Shown one piece after another: positions 1-10,878 of a stretch of 64,000 bases of DNA (position 1 is the stretch's first letter; each line of letters opens with the position of its first letter). The position numbers were made by a program, and so were the translations under genes. The notes beneath the pieces were generated by a model, which was not told the origin of the DNA, did not search any database, and was given only the letters and a program-made list of their open reading frames with translations. This DNA comes from Ochotona curzoniae (taxonomy: Eukaryota > Chordata > Mammalia > Lagomorpha > Ochotonidae). The stretch covers positions 3,410,001 to 3,474,000 of the forward strand of contig NW_024466459.1 in assembly GCF_017591425.1 (NCBI RefSeq), in the 5' to 3' direction.

Positions 1-675
1 TTTTGCACGTGCGCATTTAAGGATCTTTTCCTTATGTTCGATCGAAGAGAGCTTGATTTCATGTGTCGTGGTGAAGATTGCTTTTGGTCAACCCTGTTGG
101 GTTCTGTACCTCTCCTGGATGTTGTTTCCCAATTCTTTATCTAGATGAGGGAAATTTTCCTTTATTATTTCATTGAATCCACCTTTAATCCCAGTTTCTC
201 TTTCTGCACCTTCTAGAACTCCCATAACTCTTATATTAGGCCTTTAATAGTGTCTTTCAATTCTTGAATACTTTTTTTAGTCTGATCCAGCTGTGTTCCA
301 ACTTTTTGTTTGTTTCTTCCTGGTGAAATCTAATTCTGAAATTCTTTCCTCTGCCTCCTTCATTCTATTTTGGAGACTCTCCACTGCACTTTTAATTTGT
401 TCTACTGTATTCTTCATTTCTGATATATCAACTTTCCTTTAATTCACTGCTGTTATTTGCTGTGTATCAGATTCCTTAAATTCCTTGAATGCCTGCTTTA
501 TGTACTTCTCATTGCTGATAAGAAGCTTTATAACAAGGGTTTTAAATTCTGTATCCCTCATTTTCTCAAGGTCTTCCTCTGTTAACACTGAGGTTGGCAA
601 AGGATTTTGCTCCTTTGCTGGGATGTCTTCAGTAATATTCATTGTGCCTCTGTCTCTTCTTTTGCTCTTGATCAT
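1..675 (-). pseudogene. L1 ORF1 (ORF1p) remnant, 5' two-thirds
   Basis: ORF1p is the trimeric RNA-binding chaperone of LINE-1. The minus-strand frame opens with a methionine at 675 and runs 78 codons, with an acidic N-terminal part (including MNITEDIPAKEQNPLP) and the start of a coiled coil. An in-frame TAA at about 439-441 then interrupts it. The same frame resumes directly after the stop with KVDISEMKNTVEQIKSAVES, and a later frameshift moves to a frame containing QLDQTKKSIQELKDTIKG. Near the left edge the RRM-like part is visible (NIRVMGVLEGAERETG, then HEIKLSSIEHKEKILKCAR), with a further stop. At least two nonsense changes and one frameshift make it non-functional. ORF2 lies outside the window. 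Confidence 0.8.
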
Positions 676-1118
676 TGTACTTCTGGTTATCAGATTCTTC
701 TCTTTGGGGCAGGTTTCTAAGCTGTGTCACCCACAGGTCTACAGTTCAGTTTTAGTTACTGTGGTTAGTACACGACTCTTTGCTTGCAGTCACTTGTGCC
801 ACTCCCTCCAGCGAGTTCCAGGTCTGGGTTCTTATGCTACACTTCCACCATGGCCTCTGCAGCCCCAGCTCCTGGCTCACCAGTCTCCACTACTCCCTGT
901 GATGCTGTGCTGAGGCTACACTGCTGTCTATACAACCTTCCTCCCACTTCTGTTTTGAGCAGGTCCCAGGATTAGAGAGACACCAGGTGTCCTACATAGC
1001 TAGATTGTTGGTGGTTTTGATCTTTCCAGAACCTGTTGACTGTTATGTCTGAGGGCCATATGGACCTGTTTTGACCCGTATGATGCCATAGTCAATATTA
1101 TTTTCCTGTGAGACCAGC

Positions 1119-1515
1119 ACAATGCACTGAGCTCAGTGAGTTCTCATCAAGCTCAGTACATACGCAGCTCACTATTGTCCCTTGCAGTCTTAAATTTTTT
1201 GCCACACCATGTGAAATGGTGCCTGATATGCCACTGTTAGAGTTCTTGATCTGCTAGCCATCAGGTCGAAGAGGTACCCAGCCCTATCTTGGGTGGAACC
1301 TGTAGCATACCGTGTTGTTGCAGTTCACTGAGCCAGAAATTAGTTCACTCCCAGGTAAGTGCATACACAGTACTGCCCATAGCCCTTGCCTCCCTAAGCA
1401 AAATAGCACCTGATATGGATCTAGGGAACAGACTGGTCTGTGAAATCCACCCTGTTCCCACACTGCCCGTCTGGGATTTGCTGCTCTGTCTCTGCTCCTT
1501 GTCAAATCAAATAGA
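1119..1515 (-). repeat. Tandem imperfect monomers in the L1 5'UTR
   Basis: Two blocks of roughly 200 bases, starting near 1125 and 1326, share the order: 'cactgagc' motif, 'agttc...c' spacer, a 'catac.cag.' step, then a 'tg/agcacctgatatg' motif (about 1220 and 1408). The right block ends with the 'ctgctctgtctct' motif that also ends the copy at 23330-23506. Rodent-style monomeric L1 promoters are the known precedent; that this one drives transcription is inference. Confidence 0.5.
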
Positions 1516-2149
1516 CTAGCAGGTCGGACAGTTCTTTGGGTTGACCTCTGAGCTCTTGGTGAAAGTCCCTTCTCACCTTATTGTTGGTGAAGTTCTTGCT
1601 GCCAGTGCAGTTCAGATCATTGCTTGCTGAATGCTGCTGGAGTATCAGTCGCTGTAACACCGCACCATTGTGTCCGCTGCTTTCTTGTGTCTGTCAGTCT
1701 CCAGTTACCCTCTGCTGTTGTTCTGTCCTCTCCTGTTTGCTGAAATATGCTTCTGTGCTTCACACTGGCTAATATTTCTCCGTCTATTTATACATGTCCT
1801 TACCCTATTCCACCATCTAGATTCTCTCACGCAGCATATTTCTAAAATAAGAGTTTATCATTTCAACAGTAAGCATTATAGCTAAATTTTTCTAAATATA
1901 TTTAAATATTGCCCAGCAGATTTAAATTAGTAAATATTTTGTTTATAAAGGACAAACTTAAAATAAAGCTGCACAAAATTAAAAGAATGATATAAGTATG
2001 TCAATTACATTCAGACAAGTCAAAAATTGTCTGTAAGGGTGTCATACCAATTAAGAGCTCTGCAAATCAATAAGCTGGTAAAAGGAGTTGGATTTTTGCG
2101 TCATCAAGGCAGAATACTCGATGAATCCAAGTATGAAAAGTTATTAGAC

Positions 2150-2475
2150 GGCCTGGCCTGGTATCCTAGTGGCTAATGTCCTCACCTTAAATACACCAGG
2201 ATCCCATGTGGGCTTCTGCTTATAATCATGGCAGCCCCACTTCTCATCCAGTTCCCTGCGTGTGGCCTGGAAAAGCAGTTGAAGATGGCCCAAAGCCTTC
2301 AGACTCTGCACCTGCGTGGGAGAAGCTCCAGGGTCCTGACTTCAGACTGACGCAGCTCCAGCCATTGCGGCTACTTGGGGAATGAATCGTGGATGGAAGA
2401 TATTTCTCTCTGTCTGTCTTCCTTTCTGTATATCTAACTCTCCAATAAAAATACATCAATTTTTAAGAAAAGAAA
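2150..2475 (+). mobile_element. C-SINE (lagomorph tRNA-derived SINE)
   Basis: The full-length plan is present: a tRNA-like head with 'cctagtggctaatgtcctc', a body with 'gtggcctggaaaagcagttgaagatggccc', and the 3' signature 'ccaataaaaatacatcaattttt'. It is the first of three consecutive same-strand SINEs (2150-3196). Confidence 0.9.
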
Positions 2476-2496
2476 AGTTATTAAAACTACATGGTT

Positions 2497-2826
2497 GGCC
2501 CGACACTATAGCCTAATGGCTAAATTCTCACTTGGATGCGCTGGGATCCCATATTGGTGCCAGTTCATGTCCCATCTGTTCCACTTTCCTTCCAGGTCCC
2601 TACCTGTGGCCTGGGAAAGCAGTAGAGTACAGCTTAATATCTTGGGACCCTGTACCCATGTGGGAAACCTGGAGCAAGCTCCTGGCTCCTGGCTTTGGAT
2701 TGGCTTAGCTCCAGCTGTTGCGGCCACATGGGGAATGACCCAACAGATGGAAGCTCTCTCTCTCTCTCTGTTTCTTATTCTTTCTATAAATGTGACTTTC
2801 CAATATAAATAAATAAATCTTTTTAA
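2497..2826 (+). mobile_element. C-SINE
   Basis: Head 'ggcccgacactatagcctaatggc', body with 'gtggcctgggaaagcag', a CT-rich stretch at 2755-2775, and tail 'ccaatataaataaataaatcttt'. It is nearly full length. Open frames across it on both strands are by-products of SINE sequence. Confidence 0.9.
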
Positions 2827-2863
2827 GAGTTAAAAAAATAGACAAACAAAAACTACATGGTAA

Positions 2864-3196
2864 GAGCCTGGCTCAATGACTAAATTTAGCTAATCCTTTC
2901 CTTTCAAGTGGCAGGATCCCATGTGGGCACTGGTTTGTGTCTGGCTGCTTATCATCACATCCAGCTCCCTGCTTGTGGCCTGGGAATGCAGCAGAAAATG
3001 GTCCAAAACCTTGGACACCTGTCAAAATTTCTGTGTACATTTTATATAAAGTAACATTAAGCAGTCTTTATTTTGCTGTTTTTTGTTTACTTAAAGAAAG
3101 TAGACAGCAGGTAACATTGGGAGGTAAACCAGCAGATGGCATATCTGTCTTTCCTTCTCTGTATATCTGCCTTTCCAATAAAAATAAACAAATAGA
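2864..3196 (+). mobile_element. C-SINE, interrupted
   Basis: The head and middle (2864-3030) and the tail (3103-3196, ending 'ccaataaaaataaacaaat') are C-SINE. About 70 bases between them do not match and look like replaced or inserted AT-rich sequence. It is the third SINE in the same-strand run. Confidence 0.75.
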
Positions 3197-3480
3197 ATTT
3201 AGCCAAGATGGTGGAATAGGGTTGAAACCTACAATATTCCTGTATATTAGTTTCAGTATATAGATATTTAATGTGATCCCAATCAAGATCCTATAAACAT
3301 TCTTCTCAGAGCTTGAAAAGATGGTACAAAAGTTCAGCTGGAGACTGGATTGTTTTCAGTTCTGTTGTTGAAGATTAATTGGCTGTACTTGCGTGGGCTC
3401 CCTTCTGAGGTTTCTATTCTGTTCCATTGATCTTCTCTGTTTTTGTACCAGAACCAAACAGGCTTGGTATGAACATGGTG
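3197..3480. mobile_element. Mosaic of short L1 fragments in both orientations
   Basis: Bases 3200-3219 read agccaagatggtggaatagg, matching the start of the L1 5'UTR on the plus strand. About 3264-3345 resembles L1 ORF2 sense sequence ('gtgatcccaatcaagatcc'). About 3395-3470 resembles ORF2 antisense ('ctattctgttccattgatctt'). The pieces are not in the order of one element, so this is a scrambled remnant. Confidence 0.45.
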
Positions 3481-4569
3481 AGAGGGGAACAGATTTAGAA
3501 CAGGATCTTTACAATTAGACAATTTAAGAAGATATTCAAGCAATTCTTATCTGGCAAACTTGAGTAACTTGAATTATTAAAGCATGCATATGATATTAAA
3601 ACAAGATATGGTAAAATAGGAATCTTGTATTTTAGATTGTCAGTTAATTTGAAAGTGTAGATCTGATACAATTCAAAATCTAGGAAAAAATCAGTAGATT
3701 CATTATTTAGAGAATTTTCTTTCAGATTTCGCCATAGTCTGTATTTTTAAGTGTTCTCTGACTGGTCTTGGTTTGAATTACTTTCCTCATCTTACAGAAA
3801 TATTTGTGTAAAAGCCAGCAGAGCTGAAGGGCATCTTTTTCTATTTCAAAACTTCTGTAGATAGCAGACAATGGGATTTTGAATTAAAAAATAAAAGCTT
3901 TTCAGTTTTCTTTTGGAGGAAAATTACTTTTTCAAAAACGAAGCCCATGAGAGAATGGGACACACTTAAACTTTCAAAAATGCTTTACACTGCTCCTTTC
4001 CCTTTGAAGAACTTTTTATCTCCTTTAACATTGCTCAAATAATAACCTCATTTTTACTTCATTGGTGAAATCCATTATGAGTATTGGCTGTTAGCAATTA
4101 CTTGGGTAGAAAGTATATATTTTAATTGTGAAAATGTCATACTATTAGAATGATTTCTATTTATATATGTAATCATGCTTGAGAAAGTATTCTGTATTTA
4201 AATATTCTCTATTCAGTGGATAAATGATTGAAAATGTGGGCAGCAGCTCTGAAATGAAATTTTTTAATCTTGTAAGCCGACTGCATGAATGTCAGCTAAC
4301 TCCTTCCTCCTGGCTCCCACTAAATGCTTGACTTTGCTAGTTTATTTTTTTTCCTCTAGAAAATCCTCATTACATGATGTTTGCTGCTAAATGTTAGCAA
4401 TATGAGCAAATTTCATAACATGCAGAAAAGGAAGAATGCCACATGAATATATTTGTGTCCTTATGTTTAGTGTAACAAATACACTTGGAAACAGTGCTTG
4501 TAAAAACCACTTGTTATGACTTACTTCTTTGTCCTATTGTTCTTTTATCACCTATGCTGGCTCATATAA
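3481..4569. other. Intronic sequence with nothing recognised
   Basis: AT-rich, without a recognised repeat, splice-bounded coding frame or RNA gene. It may include very old, unrecognisable transposon remains. Confidence 0.5.
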
Positions 4570-4865
4570 TTTTTAAAATTCGCTGAGAGGTGAAGGGCAC
4601 ACACACAAGGTTAGTGCAGGAAGCACTTCCATCGACTGTTTCACTCCCCAAATGTTTGCAATAGCTGCTCCTTTGCCAGGGCCAGAATGAGGATCCTGGA
4701 ATTCATTTCACATCTTCCACGTGTCAGGAAGCCTATTGCCTCAATCACCACTGCTTCCTGTCCGTGTCTGCTTTGGCTGGAAGCTGGCATGATGAGCTGG
4801 AACCAGGGACAGAATCCAGTCATTCCAGTATGGGAGGCAAGTGGTTTCACTGCTAGGTCAAATAC
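4570..4865 (-). mobile_element. C-SINE, diverged
   Basis: On the minus strand it shows the C-SINE order, seen on the plus strand as: tail side at 4575, 'gtttcactccccaaatg' at 4640, 'ccagggccagaatgaggatcctgga' in the body, and the head side 'ggaggcaagtggtttcactgctaggtc' at 4833. Divergence is high and the A-rich tail is mostly lost, indicating an older subfamily. Confidence 0.7.
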
Positions 4866-5045
4866 TTTCCCTGAATCATATACATGTAAACAAGTTTTTA
4901 GTGCTAATTTTAAGATTATAAAAGTCTCAACATGAATAGAAGCACTTTTTTTTTATGATAATGGAGAAAGTGTTCTACCTGCTTTAGTGAAATTAGGTAA
5001 TACAAGTAAAATTTTAGAATGTATTTAAATACTTCAAATAGACAC

Positions 5046-5408
5046 TGCCTTAGTTCGTTTTCTGCTGCTACAGCAGAATGCTTTAACAAAGAAAAAGGAG
5101 ACATTTATTTGGCTCGTATTTCTGGAGCCTGGGAAGCCAAAAGCATTGTGCCAGGCTTGAGTGAGGCCTTCACGCTGTGTCACAAGGTGGGGGAAGGGCC
5201 TGAGAGCAGGTATGAAACACAACATTGTGCACAAACTTGCCCTCTTAATCGGGAACTCATTTCCAGAAAATCAGCCTCTCTGGAGCTGATGGCATCGTTC
5301 TGTTTTAGACACCCTGCCTCTTGAAGGTTCGCCTCACGTCTGTATTACGGTTTACGATATCTATTAAATTTCAGTGTAAACATTGGTGGGAATGCTCACA
5401 CCATACCA
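5046..5408 (-). mobile_element. MaLR (MST/THE1-type) solitary LTR
   Basis: The plus strand carries the reverse complement of a MaLR LTR. It starts 'tgccttagttcgttttctgctgc', has 'tttatttggctcgtatttctggagcctgggaag' in the 5' half, a 'gggaactcatttcc' step, and ends near 'atgctcacaccatacca'. MaLR LTRs are non-autonomous ERV-L relatives. No internal region is present, so this is a solo LTR and a noncoding relic. Confidence 0.75.
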
Positions 5409-6219
5409 GAGACCATTGTTTAATCAGCACAAAATGACAGAATCCCAAGAATATCTGATTTTTTTGTCTTTGAAAATCAAAATAAAATGAAAACATATAA
5501 AAAATAGAAACATGTTATTCAGAATAAGATAAGCAAAAGATTAATTACTTAATCTGGGAGTAGTTGAACTGGGAAACATCATTTTCTCTGTATTTGCTTT
5601 ATGAAAATAGTGACATATTGTTTTTGAGTCCTTGGCTGTTTTTATTGACTGACTGACAAAAACACTCAAACACACTTGATTTATCTTTTAATTTACATTA
5701 TAATTACATTATAAATCTGTGGCAGCCACTTTTTTTACATTCTGAGGATGTGGAGACAAAGACAGCTTTGTGGCTTGTGTATTAGTTATGTGATTGTGAT
5801 AGTTATTCCGCATAACTATGGAATAAATGGGTCATTAAGAGAAAATAGCAGGGACGGGTGAAGCAGCTCAGTAAGTTATATTTTCATTCTCAGTCATGAT
5901 ATCTTTGCCTATGAATTCATCAAATGTTTACTTTTTAAAGACCGTTAGTAATGAATTCAGGAGGGACATTCAATATAAGGGCTTTATACAAATCAATTTT
6001 ATTTCTATCTGCCAGCAATAAGTAACAAATAAAATTGGAAAAATATGTTATTTATAGTAAGATTTAAAAGCATTACCTATTGAAGAAAAAAAAATTCTTA
6101 CAAAAATACAGAGAACTTCTATTATTGAAAGAAGCTTAAGAAGATATAAATATATTGAGATAATATATTGATATGTAAATGTATTGAGAACGTTTTAAGT
6201 GTATGAATTTAAAGACTCA
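5409..6219. other. Intronic sequence with nothing recognised
   Basis: AT-rich sequence without a recognisable repeat family or exon-like frame. Confidence 0.5.
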
Positions 6220-7110
6220 ATTTTTATGAAAAATGGCAGTTCTCAAATTAATCTGCAGAATCCACAGAATTCGAAATAGCAACATACTAACTGTATTTGC
6301 AGGGGAGGAATGAGGGAACTTGACAAACTGATTCCAAAATGTACAGGAAATGCAAGAGGCTAAAAATAACTATGAAAATAACGTAACTGGAAAAGTTATA
6401 GCACCGGTGTTGAGATTGCTATTGTTGTAATTAGTGCAGTGCGATAAAGGCACAAGATGGCCAGTGGAAGAGAAGAGACCAAAATAGATCCACACATATG
6501 TGGCCCATCTGATTGATGTCAGTGGAGAATGATGATTGCAGTGAATGATGCTGCAGCACTTGAATATTCATGGATAAATGAGACAAATCCTATTTTTCAT
6601 TTTGTCCTATTCACAAAATCAATTCTAAGGGATTGCAGATACATATGTGGAAAGTGAAACAATAAAAGTTTCAGAATGAATTGAAGGAACATTTTTAGGA
6701 ATACATAAGGATTTTCTGAACAGGAAATAAAAAGGCATAACTATTGAATTAGTTTAAAAAACAGGTTTATTAATATGAAAAACTGATCTATTCAATGAGG
6801 CTATATGAAGTCAACTCCAGATTTGGAAAGAGTATTTGGTACTTATGTATCAATTAAAAAGTTTATAATCAGAATAAAGGACTTCCAAAATCAGTTAGGA
6901 TAGACTCCAAAGAGAAAACAGGCAAGAGATTTAAAATGCATGTTCATAAAAGTTCATTTCACAGTGGACAACCATCGCCAAGACAAGGTGCTCGGTTTCT
7001 TTAGTCATCCAGGGAATTGCAACGTGATACTACTAGACACCCCGAGGCAGAACACAAGTGTGCAACTCAGGTGGAACACTAATAGATTTGAAACTCAGAA
7101 TATCTATTAA
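6220..7110 (+). mobile_element. Old L1 fragment, ORF2 3' part, sense
   Basis: It follows the L1 ORF2 3' order on the plus strand: 'cttgacaaactgattccaaaatgtacaggaaatgcaa' at 6320, 'cacaagatggccagtggaag...gatccacacatatgtgg' at 6450-6500, and 'ctttagtcatccagggaattgcaacgtgat' near 6998. Many stops and indels are present. No poly(A) end was seen before the SINE at 7322. Confidence 0.75.
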
Positions 7111-7321
7111 GCCTAAATATGCTGCTTCAAAGTAGGAATCTTACGTAAGTTCTTACTAGTCAATGAAAGAATATGTGCTAGATTATTATTGTAAGATGAC
7201 ATGTAATTTAACCTTCCCCAAAACTAGGAACTAGCAAGTGCATCATCAGCAAAATACATAGTGTGCTGAATTCACATGATGAAATAGTACATTGAGAATG
7301 AAGGGTTAAAAACTCTAACAT

Positions 7322-7630
7322 TATTTTTTTAATGACATTTATTGAAAGACACACACACACACACACACACACACCATTCCTTGATTCACTGCTCTCAGGC
7401 CCACAGTGCTAGGGCTTGATCTGGCTGATGCTGGTGCCAGGGGATCCATCCAGATGTCCCATGGAGATGGCACGTGCCCAAGTATTTGGGCCATCTTTTG
7501 CTCCCTTCCCAGGAACATCAGCAGGAGGTTGGCTTGGAAACAGAGCAGCTTGGACTGAAGTCAGCACTCTGATATAGGATGCTGGCATGGCAAGCAGGAG
7601 CATAACTTGCTGCACCATGACACCACAACT
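7322..7630 (-). mobile_element. C-SINE, diverged, with (CA)n in its tail
   Basis: On the plus strand the reverse-complement tail ('tttttttaatgacatttattgaaag') is followed by the microsatellite and then by the body ('ccaagtatttgggccatctt') and head ('catgacaccacaac'). It lies directly left of a second minus-strand C-SINE. Confidence 0.75.
7349..7374. repeat. (AC)13 microsatellite
   Basis: Thirteen uninterrupted AC units lie inside the diverged SINE tail, which suggests expansion from the CT/CA-rich end of the SINE. Confidence 0.95.
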
Positions 7631-7644
7631 TTTTGTTGTTGTTA

Positions 7645-7966
7645 GATTTATTTTATTTTTACTGGAAAGTCAGATATACAGAGAGGAGGAGAGACAAAGA
7701 GGAAGGTCTTCCATCCGTTGATTTACTCCCAAACAACCACAATGGCTAGAGCTAAGCCAATCTGAAGCCATGAGCCCGGAGCTCTTGTAGGTGTCCCATG
7801 TGGGTGCAGGGTTCCAAGGCTTCCAGCTGTCCTCGACTACTTTCCCAGGCCACAAGCAGGGAGCTACATGGGAAATGAGGCTGCCAGGATTAGAACAGGT
7901 GCCCATATGGGATCTTGGTGTGCGCAAGGTAGGCACTTTAGCTACTAGGGCAGCGTACTGGGCCCA
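7645..7966 (-). mobile_element. C-SINE
   Basis: Plus-strand reverse complement: 'tttattttatttttactggaaagtcagatatacagagaggagg', 'aggccacaagcagggagc', 'gcccatatgggatcttgg', ending 'gcgtactgggccc'. It is close to full length. The 145-147 codon open frames across it arise from SINE sequence. Confidence 0.9.
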
Positions 7967-8345
7967 ACTCCACAACCAGACACAAAGATCACTAACAGTT
8001 TGTATGGTTTTGTTTACATCAGAAATGAAACCCAGCAACAGCACTGGGTCTTGGTTTTCCATGATTGAACAAGAAATTTCTAAAGTACTATTTTTATTTC
8101 TGGGCACTACTTACTTCAAGATGTTTCATTTGAGAAAAGTCATCCATGTTCAGTTTTTCATATGTGTGTCTCAATATTCTGCTTTTTTCATGTTAATGTT
8201 TTCACAAAAGGAGTTGATTGAGTCAAAGTTTTAAGTGTGAATCAAAAACATTGGTAATATTTTGCGGTAATGATCACATACATAAAAACAGCATTAGTAA
8301 ACCATTTAATTTCATTTGTTAATAAAGAAATGTGAAAGGGTCAGA

Positions 8346-8622
8346 GTTGTGTTTCGGCAGTTTGAGCCACTGGTTGCAACACTAGCATCCCCTAAGAAGT
8401 ACTGTTTAAGGCCCAGCTGCTCTGCTTCTCATTCAGCTCCTTGTCAATGTGCCTGAGAAGGTAGCAGATGACTGGAGTGCTTGGGAGATTGGAAATGGAG
8501 TTCCCTAACCCTTGACTTCAACCTGGCCCAGCACTGGCTATTAGGGCTGTTGGGGAATGAACTTGAACCAGCAGATGAAAGAATCGGTGTAACTTTGCCT
8601 TTCAAATAAATAACGAGGTCTT
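8346..8622 (+). mobile_element. C-SINE, older subfamily
   Basis: Head 'gttgtgtttcggcagtttgagcc', body 'cctgagaaggtagcagatgactggagtgcttggg', and tail 'ctttcaaataaataacgaggtctt'. Strongly diverged, with the 'tttcaaataaata' tail of the older subfamily. Confidence 0.75.
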
Positions 8623-10229
8623 ATAAATACAAAAATCAGATGGTCTGATAGGTGTCAAATGGCATAATGATGTATAAAGGGCAACATCCTGAGTAGAGAA
8701 GAATAGCTTAATTTATTTTAAGCCTGTTGTTTTGTTTGGGTTAGGTAAATGATTTATGGAGTTAATGTATTTATAGTTCTAGAAATATTTCTACCTTTCA
8801 TGCTTTTGTTCCTTGTGCTGATCTTTCCACACAGTAGCAGATATGAAAGACATATTGTTTTTGTTATATCACTTAACGAATATTACTCACAAATGACCTA
8901 AACATATAATCAATTAATGTGTTAGTTGAGAGTTGTTGAAGAAACTAGTTTTTTCTGAGTCTTTAGCTAGGCATAGAAATCATTCTTTACCTGCATTTCT
9001 GCCATTTTTATCTGTCTACTAGTTTGCTTGTTTATTTCTAGCTATGTGTGTATAACCTATACCTATCTGAAAAATGTTGCATATTCTTAAGACTTATTTA
9101 AATATGCATGTACAAAGCATGAATATTTTGAATTGCATTTGTATACAATTATGTAATTATGTTATATGACTTACATATGTCAGATAACATAGCATATTAC
9201 CACATAATAGTGTCTCGCTGGGGGAAGAGCAATAGCTTGTTAAGAATATATTTGATAGAGACTTCCAGATGTTCACGTGGTGTTCACTTAATCTGTGCTC
9301 TTGAAATAGATCCTTGATTTTATTTAGAGAAATGTAAGATTGTTTTAGACCTTGGATCTTGTCCTGCAGAACTGGCATTGAACACTGTTCTGTTGATTAA
9401 GACACCAACAGGATACTTAGTGTGTTGATGTCCTTTGCCCTTCCTGAAATGGTCAGTGCTGCAGAGAAGACATTTTGCTACCATCTGGGGGATGTTGAAT
9501 TTACAGTGACCTTAACATTGACATTTTTGAGATACCAATGGAGTAACCTCGTTTTGAACAAGGAACAATGTTGTTCAAGCTCTGGGAACTTTGATTTTCT
9601 CCAGTATGAAGCAATGTGCTGCATGATCCACCCTCTCCAAGAAGACCCCACTCTCTTCCTGGCCTCTTTCTGCTTGAACACTGGACAGTCACAGGAATGC
9701 ATCCCATCACTCTCTGGCTCCTATTGACCATGGAGTTTTATTCTTAGGTTCTCTTCAAGCCATGATAGAGCAGTTTGCATGTTTTTTTAATTTACCCAGA
9801 GTTGCCTGGAATTTGGAATGATGAATGATGAAGCAGAATCTTTGGCATCTATGGCAACTGAGAACCCGTATCTTGATACAGACTTTAGCAGGCTTATTTT
9901 TTTGAAGTTTTGTTTAATTTTAGATGGAGAATGGAGTGGGGGCTAGCATTTTCGGTCAGTATAATCTAAAATAGCATTACTTCATTTTCTTGTAATATCA
10001 ATTTTTTTGAGGTTTTCTTCATGGTTCAGATATGGAATGCACTTTAGTATAATTTAGTTGCCTTATGTTTTGATTTCAGAAGATGATTTTCACATATATA
10101 AATTTGTTTTTCTCTTAAATATTTGTTTATTTTGAATACTTGCATTAATATTTTAAGATATTAACATTTTGCTCCTGTTACAGTTTTGCTTATTCTTTGC
10201 CTCATCTTTTAAAATGTTTAGTTGTACAA
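8623..10229. other. Intronic sequence with nothing recognised
   Basis: No known repeat was recognised by eye. Open frames at 9422-9727 (plus, 101 codons) and 9478-9731 (minus) overlap each other, show no family motif or splice context, and are judged fortuitous. Confidence 0.5.
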
Positions 10230-10870
10230 CAATTTTTTAAGTTTCTGTCTCACAATTAAAAAATTTTTATTTTTTGCTAAGTATTTTCAGCCTTTTAAAA
10301 TTGTGTTTGGATACAGTTTAGTTGGCACTGGAGTCTCCTCCCCTCCCAATTCCCTCCTTCTCTCCCTTCTCCCCACCAATCTCACAATGGGTGTCCATCA
10401 TGCTGCTGCTGCAGTGTCTCCCAACCATGTATGAGACTGTCAGTCATTTCTTTGTAAGTTCGTTCTTGTATCCCAGGGCCCTAATGAAGGTACAATGAGT
10501 ACTGGATCTTTGTTATTTATGGGCAGTAGCGTTAACTGTGATAAAAAGGTATATTGACCATCTCAGGTAATTATAAATAATCAGTCTCTTTATTGAGTCT
10601 CCTTGTTCTCCTGTGTATAGAATCATGTCATCCGCAAACATAGATAGCTTGAATTCCTACTTTCCAATTTGAATTCCTTTGCTTTCTTTTTCTTGTCTGA
10701 TAGTATTTGCAAGTACTTCCAGTACTATGTCAAATAGCAGTGGTGATAGCAGACATCCTTGCCTGGTTCTAGATCTTAGCAGGAAAACTTCTAATCTTTG
10801 CCCATTCAGTATGATGCTGGCATTGGGTTTTTCATGTATTGCTTTGAGTATGGCACAACGATTTTATTAC
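10230..10870 (-). mobile_element. L1 fragment, 3'UTR-like block next to ORF2 reverse-transcriptase block, antisense
   Basis: About 10300-10480 is a C-rich block ('ctcctcccctcccaattccctcc'), the reverse complement of the G-rich tract of an L1 3'UTR. About 10570-10840 is antisense ORF2 from the reverse-transcriptase region ('atcatgtcatccgcaaacatag', 'actatgtcaaatagcagtggtga', 'gcagacatccttgcctggttct'). The 3' end of ORF2 between them is missing, so the copy is internally deleted or composite. Confidence 0.65.
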
Positions 10871-10878
10871 TTTTTTTC

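Larger units (their letters stand above)
1..1830 (-). mobile_element. L1 retrotransposon, 5'UTR and ORF1 start, running off the left edge
   Basis: Read on the minus strand this is the 5' end of a LINE-1. A roughly 1.1 kb GC-richer 5'UTR (about 1830 to 680) is followed by ORF1, whose coiled-coil and RNA-binding parts continue to base 1. The 5'UTR holds two imperfect direct repeats. A second fragment of the same 5'UTR lies at 23260-23510. This is one of the better preserved L1s in the window, but ORF1 is broken. The outer 5' boundary is uncertain by tens of bases. Confidence 0.8.

Noticed and set aside
5046..5408. Full endogenous retrovirus
   Set aside because: Only a solitary MaLR LTR is present; no internal coding region flanks it.
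7349..7374. CRISPR-like or satellite array
   Set aside because: Simple (AC)n microsatellite, like the ones at 20735 and 52413; no spacers.
7670..8234. Long overlapping open frames on both strands (145 and 147 codons)
   Set aside because: They lie largely over a minus-strand C-SINE and have no start context or protein family likeness.
9422..9731. Plus-strand frame of 101 codons with opposing minus frames
   Set aside because: No motif, no splice sites matching the CEP112 phase, and no poly(A) or retrocopy signs.
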